Source: an uncultured Sutterellaceae bacterium (lineage in GTDB: Bacteria > Pseudomonadota > Gammaproteobacteria > Burkholderiales > Burkholderiaceae_F). Taken from it: 9,646 nucleotides of DNA. Under the pieces are notes generated by a model. It made no database searches, was not told where the DNA came from, and saw only the letters and a list, made by a program, of their open reading frames with translations. Made by a program: the position numbers and the translations under genes. Shown here one piece after another: positions 6,415 to 9,646 of the stretch. The stretch spans positions 1-9,646 of the forward strand of contig CAMYAA010000017.1 in the NCBI GenBank assembly GCA_947253615.1, read 5' to 3'. Within the stretch, counting starts at the first letter, position 1. The number at the start of each line of letters is the position of its first letter.

Positions 6415-8478
6415 ATGACCTCCGAGAAGGATACCTCTGCCCCCGCGCAGGTGACGAATTTTATTCGTCAGCAGATTGAAGATGATTTAAAAACTGGCGC
6501 TTGTTCATCGCGTCAATGGTGTGGCCATCCCGCCCCTTATTCAGCTCAAGTGGAAGGGGACGTGGATACCGCGAAGATTCGTACGCGTTTCCCGCCGGAA
6601 CCTAATGGTTATTTGCACATTGGCCATGCCAAGAGTATTTGCTTGAACTTCACGTTGGCGCGTGATTATGGTGGCGCTTGCCATATGCGTTTTGACGACA
6701 CGAATCCTGAAAAAGAAAACCAGGAATACGTGGACGGTATTGTCGACAGCGTGAAGTGGTTAGGTTTCGATTGGACGTTTGGTAAGGATACGAACTTGTA
6801 TTTCGCAAGTTCCTACTTTGATTACATGTATGCGTTTGCTGAACATTTGATCAAAGAAGGCTATGCCTACGTTGATGAACAAACGCCTGAACAAATGCGC
6901 GAAATGCGCGGGACGTTGACGGAACCCGGGAAGAACTCCCCGTACCGTGATCGTTCGATCGAAGAAAACTTACGTTTGTTCCGCGAAATGCGTGATGGCA
7001 AGCATGCCGAAGGTTCGATGGTGCTTCGTGCCAAGATCGATATGGCTAGCCCGAACATGAATCTTCGTGACCCGGCGATTTATCGTATTCGTTTCGCTGA
7101 GCACCATGCTACGGGGAACAAGTGGTGCATCTATCCGATGTACACGTTTGCTCATCCAATCGAAGACTCGTTGGAAAACATTACCCACTCGATTTGTACG
7201 TTGGAATTCGAAGATCAGCGTGCCTTCTACGATTGGGCGCTCGAACGCGTGATTCCGGTGTTGCGTACGCCGCAGTTTGAAGAAGCCGTGAAGTTGATCG
7301 AAGCCATGAAGGCGGGTCAAGACGATCGTGGCTTAGCTTTAGTGAAGGCCATGAAGGGTGCTAGCGCGAAGTTAGGTCATTCGGCCGAAGAAGAAGCGTT
7401 GGCCAAGCGTTTAGCTGAAATCTCTGAAGAGGCGGTATCAGCCGCTGATGTGGACGCTGTCTTAACGATGGTGTTGGCTGCGCCTGCGCGCTTTACGCCG
7501 CTCTTACAGGCTGCGTTGTCGAGCGTGGTTCGCCCGAATTTCTTCATGCTCTCGCATCAGTATGAATTCAATCGTTTAAATTTGACGTATGTGGTCGTGA
7601 GTAAGCGTAAATTGATCGCTTTGGTTCAGGGCAAGTACGTGGACGGTTGGGATGACCCGCGTATGCCGACGATTGTGGGCTTACGTCGTCGTGGTTACAC
7701 GCCTGAATCGTTACGTTTATTCGCTGAACGCTGTGGCATTTCCAAGGTCTCGGGTGGCTGGATCGAGTACTCGGTGCTTGAACAGTGCTTGCGTGAAGAC
7801 TTGGAAGAAAAGGCCCATCGTCGCACGGCGGTGATGAAGCCCTTGAAGTTGATTTTGGACAACTATCCTGAAGGTCAGCGCGAAACGTTAGTGGCTGACA
7901 ATCATCCGCAAAAGCCCGAAATGGGGCAGCGTGAAATCACGTTCTCGCGTGAATTGTGGATTGAAGCCTCGGACTTCGAAGAAGTACCACCGAAGGGCTT
8001 CCGTCGTTTGACGATCCCAGCGGACGGTTCGGAAGCGAAGCCCGTTCGTTTGCGTTACGGCTATGTGGTTGTGCCGACTTCGGTTGATAAGGATGAAAAT
8101 GGCAACGTCATCGCGGTTCATGCGAAGTACTTGCCTGAAACGAAGTCGGGCACGGAAGGCTCGATGTCCGTGAAGACCAAGGCGACGATTCACTGGTTGG
8201 ATGCGGGTACGGCCGTTCCTGCGGAAATTCGCGTTTATGACCGACTTTTCAATGTGCCCAATCCCGAACAAGGGGAAGGGGACTTCTTGGATCGCTTGAC
8301 GCCTAACTCCAAGACCATTGTTCAGGGCTATGTTGAACCTGCTTTGGCTCAGGCGCAACCGGATGAAAAATTCCAGTTCGAACGCACGGGTTATTTTGTT
8401 GCGGATCGTAAAGATCACAGCGCTCAAAAGCCTGTATTTAATCTCGCTGTTGGCTTGCGTGACTCTTGGGGTAAGTAA
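6415..8478 (+). CDS. glnS: Glutaminyl-tRNA synthetase with an internal insertion
   Basis: This class I synthetase charges tRNA-Gln with glutamine in the cytoplasm. From ATG 6415 it has 687 residues, against about 554 in E. coli. Signatures in order: TNFIRQQIEDDL (14-25), RFPPEPNGYLHIGH with the HIGH motif (58-71), RFDDTNP (92-98), PGKNSPYRDRS (171-181), AEHHATGNKWCIYPMY (228-243), the KMSKS-equivalent VVSKRKL (394-400), GWDDPRMPTIVGLRRRGY (411-428), and the C-terminal anticodon-binding barrels up to KPVFNLAVGLRDSWGK. Two stretches are absent from E. coli GlnRS: about 27 extra residues before RFPPEPNG, including C30, C36 and H38, and about 94 alanine-rich, probably helical residues (about 283-376) between DWALERVIPV and SHQYEFNRLN. 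Codon choice inside the insert matches the rest of the gene, and both flanks are intact, so it reads as a genuine lineage insertion rather than an assembly error. A 701-residue form from ATG 6373 is possible but has no ribosome site. Confidence 0.96.
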   Translation: MTSEKDTSAPAQVTNFIRQQIEDDLKTGACSSRQWCGHPAPYSAQVEGDVDTAKIRTRFPPEPNGYLHIGHAKSICLNFTLARDYGGACHMRFDDTNPEKENQEYVDGIVDSVKWLGFDWTFGKDTNLYFASSYFDYMYAFAEHLIKEGYAYVDEQTPEQMREMRGTLTEPGKNSPYRDRSIEENLRLFREMRDGKHAEGSMVLRAKIDMASPNMNLRDPAIYRIRFAEHHATGNKWCIYPMYTFAHPIEDSLENITHSICTLEFEDQRAFYDWALERVIPVLRTPQFEEAVKLIEAMKAGQDDRGLALVKAMKGASAKLGHSAEEEALAKRLAEISEEAVSAADVDAVLTMVLAAPARFTPLLQAALSSVVRPNFFMLSHQYEFNRLNLTYVVVSKRKLIALVQGKYVDGWDDPRMPTIVGLRRRGYTPESLRLFAERCGISKVSGGWIEYSVLEQCLREDLEEKAHRRTAVMKPLKLILDNYPEGQRETLVADNHPQKPEMGQREITFSRELWIEASDFEEVPPKGFRRLTIPADGSEAKPVRLRYGYVVVPTSVDKDENGNVIAVHAKYLPETKSGTEGSMSVKTKATIHWLDAGTAVPAEIRVYDRLFNVPNPEQGEGDFLDRLTPNSKTIVQGYVEPALAQAQPDEKFQFERTGYFVADRKDHSAQKPVFNLAVGLRDSWGK

Positions 8479-8491
8479 GCCGAAAGTGAAC

Positions 8492-8595
8492 TAACACAGT
8501 CAAAATGCTCTAAAGCTTGGGTAAAAATTCCGAGCTTTGGAGCTAGATAAAAATCTCTTGATTTCAATTCAAGCTAGACAATCTCGACTGTGTTA
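8492..8595 (+). other. Predicted multi-stem RNA or DNA structure downstream of glnS
   Basis: An exact 10-bp inverted repeat (TAACACAGTC at 8492-8501, GACTGTGTTA at 8586-8595) encloses three smaller hairpins. The largest is a continuous 15-bp stem with G-U pairs, 8507-8521 with 8529-8543, loop TAAAAAT. The others are AGAT/ATCT (8545-8548 with 8553-8556) and CTTGA/TCAAG (8557-8561 with 8569-8573). AGCTAGA occurs twice as a direct repeat (8541-8547, 8572-8578). The 15-bp stem may end glnS transcripts, but no T-run follows it directly. Together the stems could form a closed four-way junction in the 3' UTR or a small RNA. I recognise no known RNA family. Confidence 0.45.
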
Positions 8596-8602
8596 TTATC
8601 AT
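8575..8602 (+). promoter_or_regulatory. Candidate sigma-70 promoter for the FMN-binding protein gene
   Basis: TAGACA (8575-8580) and TATCAT (8597-8602) each match 5 of 6 consensus bases, with a 16-base spacer. A start near 8609 would give a leader of about 150 bases. The site overlaps the 3' arm of the inverted repeat at 8586-8595, so that repeat could instead be an operator-like element or be unrelated to this promoter. Confidence 0.45.
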
Positions 8603-8670
8603 AAAACCAAAACAATAAGGGTTGTTACCTATATAAGGGTCGCTCGGTGTTGTTTATGGTTAATTAATAA

Positions 8671-8724
8671 CGGGTTAAAGGACGTTTTCTTCCTCGCCAG
8701 ATGTTCTGGCTTTACTTTAACTCG
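8671..8724 (+). promoter_or_regulatory. Nested hairpins in the leader of the FMN-binding protein gene
   Basis: CGGGTTAAAG (8671-8680) pairs with CTTTAACTCG (8715-8724), 10 bp with one G-U. Inside it GCCAGA (8696-8701) pairs perfectly with TCTGGC (8705-8710) around a TGT loop. The structure ends 21 bases before the GAGGA ribosome site (8746-8750). It could be a regulatory leader or an mRNA-stabilising element. It does not show the conserved elements of the FMN riboswitch. Confidence 0.4.
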
Positions 8725-8759
8725 TGAAAAACTTAAGACTCTTTTGAGGATTTAACATT

Positions 8760-9086
8760 ATGAAGAAGTTACTCGTCGTTGCTTGCGCTGCTATGTTAGC
8801 CGCTGGCGCTGCTCATGCTTACAAAGATGGCGTTTACCAAGGTGAAGGTAAGGGTCGTGAATCCACGATTCAAGTCGAAGTGACGGTCAAGGATCAGAAG
8901 GTTGCTGACATCAAGGTCTTGAAGCAGGGCGAAACGGAAATGATTTTCGGCATGGCTATCGAACAGCTCAAGCCTGAAATCATCGAACACAACGGTACCA
9001 AGGGTGTTGACACCGTTGGTGGCGCTACGATGTCCAGCAAGGGCATTATCGCTGCTGTGAACGACGCTCTTTCCAAGGCTCAGTAA
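8760..9086 (+). CDS. Small exported FMN-binding domain protein
   Basis: A 108-residue precursor. Residues 1-20 form a clear Sec signal peptide (MKK, hydrophobic core, cleavage after AHA), so the mature protein of about 88 residues is periplasmic. It is a minimal FMN_bind domain: YKDGVYQGEGKG at the mature N-terminus, then strands, and DTVGGATMSS near the end (84-93). In this family ApbE links FMN by a phosphoester bond to the Thr of an S/TGAT-type motif, here T90. The first Ser of the usual motif is Gly (VGGAT), a variation worth noting. Such single-domain proteins carry electrons to periplasmic flavocytochrome reductases or related systems. A good GAGGA ribosome site lies 9 bases before the ATG, and codon choice resembles that of glnS, suggesting high expression. 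An apbE-like gene starts about 100 bases downstream, which strengthens the assignment. Confidence 0.9.
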   Translation: MKKLLVVACAAMLAAGAAHAYKDGVYQGEGKGRESTIQVEVTVKDQKVADIKVLKQGETEMIFGMAIEQLKPEIIEHNGTKGVDTVGGATMSSKGIIAAVNDALSKAQ

Positions 9087-9112
9087 TTTCTGACCACGTC
9101 TGAATAAGCGTG

Positions 9113-9146
9113 AAAGGGAGCAGTTTAACCGCTGACTCCCTTTTTT
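9113..9146 (+). terminator. Rho-independent terminator after the FMN-binding protein gene
   Basis: AAAGGGAG (9113-9120) pairs with CTCCCTTT (9136-9143), with extra CAG/CTG pairing inside, and the stem ends in a run of six T (9141-9146). It lies 27 bases after the stop, so the small flavoprotein can be made in excess of the downstream transferase. Confidence 0.88.
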
Positions 9147-9152
9147 CATGAG

Positions 9153-9180
9153 TTGAGTTCGGGGATTCAACGTTTTTAAT
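9153..9180 (+). promoter_or_regulatory. Weak candidate promoter for the apbE-like gene
   Basis: TTGAGT (9153-9158) and TTTAAT (9175-9180) are separated by 16 bases. Transcription would begin only about 6 bases before ATG 9193, and no good ribosome site is seen, so the message would be nearly leaderless. Read-through past the terminator is the alternative. Confidence 0.25.
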
Positions 9181-9192
9181 GGGTCGCTAGTT

Positions 9193-9599
9193 ATGCAGAA
9201 ACCTCATTTAGTTGTTCTTAGTGCAGTTTGTTTAGGGTTGCTCGCAGGCACACCATCTTGGGCCAATACCCAGGATCAGGTCTCGCAGGAAACGACGAGC
9301 AAGCAGGAGGGTGTCAAAGCATCGTTACCCTCGTTTGATTGGTCCTCCATGCATATGGGAACCGTCATTAGTGCGCGCGTGTATGTCCCCACTGAAGCTG
9401 AGGCTGAGCGCTATGCTCAAATGACTGAAAAAGCCATTGTTTACTATGACGATATCTTTTCAGTGCATCACGCCTCACCGTTGAATTCCGTGAATGAGTT
9501 ATCTGGTCAGCCCGTGAAGGTCCCTGAGGACGTGGCCCAACTCACGCAGCGTTCGTTAGAGATTGAAAAAGACTCCCACGGTGTGTTCCAGCCTATGAT
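9193..9599 (+). CDS. apbE: FAD:protein FMN transferase (ApbE family), N-terminal fragment
   Basis: This is the first 135 complete codons of a protein cut off by the end of genomic sequence. Residues 1-24 look like a signal peptide (hydrophobic core, cleavage after PSWA), so the enzyme would act in the periplasm; family members can be lipoproteins, but no lipobox is obvious. After a polar linker come ApbE landmarks: HMGTVISARVY (54-64), a helix ending YYDDIFSVHH (84-93), the SPLNSVNEL block (95-103), VPEDVAQLTQRSLEIE (110-125) and SHGVFQPMI (128-136). In intact enzymes this last block begins the conserved GxFxPT(I/V) region. ApbE moves FMN from FAD to a Thr or Ser of target flavoproteins; the small FMN-binding protein upstream is the obvious partner. 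About 40% of a typical 330-350-residue ApbE is present, and the Mg-binding and catalytic C-terminal part is missing. Confidence 0.82.
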
Positions 9600-9646
9600 C
9601 TGTCTCTTATACACATCTGACGCTGCCGACGATATGCAGTGTGTAG
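9600..9646. other. Nextera sequencing adapter, not genomic DNA
   Basis: From 9600 the sequence is the reverse complement of the Illumina Nextera read-1 adapter: the 19-base mosaic end CTGTCTCTTATACACATCT (9600-9618), then GACGCTGCCGACGA (9619-9632). Next come TATGCAGT (9633-9640), the reverse complement of the i5 index ACTGCATA (S506/N506), and GTGTAG (9641-9646), the start of the P5-side sequence. The last native base is 9599, or possibly 9600 if it was also C. The apbE frame stays open through the adapter, so an uncurated translation would gain the false tail CLLYTSDAADDMQCV. Confidence 0.97.

Noticed and set aside
7888..8427. 179-codon open frame on the minus strand inside glnS
   Set aside because: It lies wholly antisense to strongly conserved GlnRS sequence; its length reflects codon bias of the real gene.
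8492..8595. Insertion element or MITE with 10-bp terminal inverted repeats
   Set aside because: No target-site duplication flanks the repeats and only one copy is in the window. Kept only as an alternative explanation.
8537..8755. 72-codon open frame beginning with TTG in the glnS to FMN-protein gap
   Set aside because: It starts inside the 15-bp hairpin, has no ribosome site, has an unlikely composition, and overlaps the candidate promoter and leader structures.
8603..8759. FMN riboswitch before the FMN-binding protein gene
   Set aside because: The conserved AGGGCGGGG- and GCCCGCGAG-type elements are not present, and the gene binds FMN rather than making or importing it.
1..9646. tRNA genes, CRISPR arrays, prophage or defence genes
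   Set aside because: No cloverleaf, regular spaced repeats, integrase or recognisable defence protein was seen; the genes are housekeeping or envelope functions.

Overview
The window looks like chromosomal DNA of a Gram-negative betaproteobacterium. It has a proteobacterial exonuclease I, an RNase G, a beta/gamma-type glutaminyl-tRNA synthetase, and a secreted FMN-binding protein next to an ApbE-type flavin transferase. The wealth of secreted flavoproteins and a base composition near 50% GC by eye suggest Sutterellaceae (Sutterella or Parasutterella-like). This placement is an inference from gene content, not a measured result. There are no mobile elements, tRNA or rRNA genes, or CRISPR arrays. 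The last 47 bases are not genomic: they are Illumina Nextera adapter, so the contig really ends near 9599.

Layout. 1-143 (+) is the 3' end of an iron-sulfur L-serine dehydratase (sdaA), closed by a strong terminator (168-205). Two minus-strand genes converge on it: rfbB (dTDP-glucose 4,6-dehydratase, 3196 to 2216), then after 20 bases a membrane-anchored LTA-synthase/phosphoglycerol-transferase-like enzyme (2195 to 210). They form a probable two-gene envelope-polysaccharide operon. A short divergent region (3197-3309) separates rfbB from the plus-strand genes. These are rng (RNase G, GTG start at 3310) and sbcB (exonuclease I), 10 bases apart and probably co-transcribed, followed by glnS (glutaminyl-tRNA synthetase, best start 6415).

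After glnS comes a 281-base gap with two RNA-like structures, then a small exported FMN-binding protein (8760-9086) with its own terminator. Last is the truncated start of an apbE-like FAD:protein FMN transferase (9193-9599). This last pair makes functional sense: ApbE would attach FMN covalently to the Thr of the small exported protein, for periplasmic electron transfer.

Most of the window is ordinary housekeeping. The points that stand out are a roughly 94-residue helical insertion inside the glnS catalytic core plus a Cys/His-containing N-terminal insertion, the structured glnS to FMN-protein intergenic region, the orphan rfbB paired with an LTA-synthase-like enzyme, and the adapter contamination that would give a false protein tail. 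I did not find a convincing novel multi-gene system.
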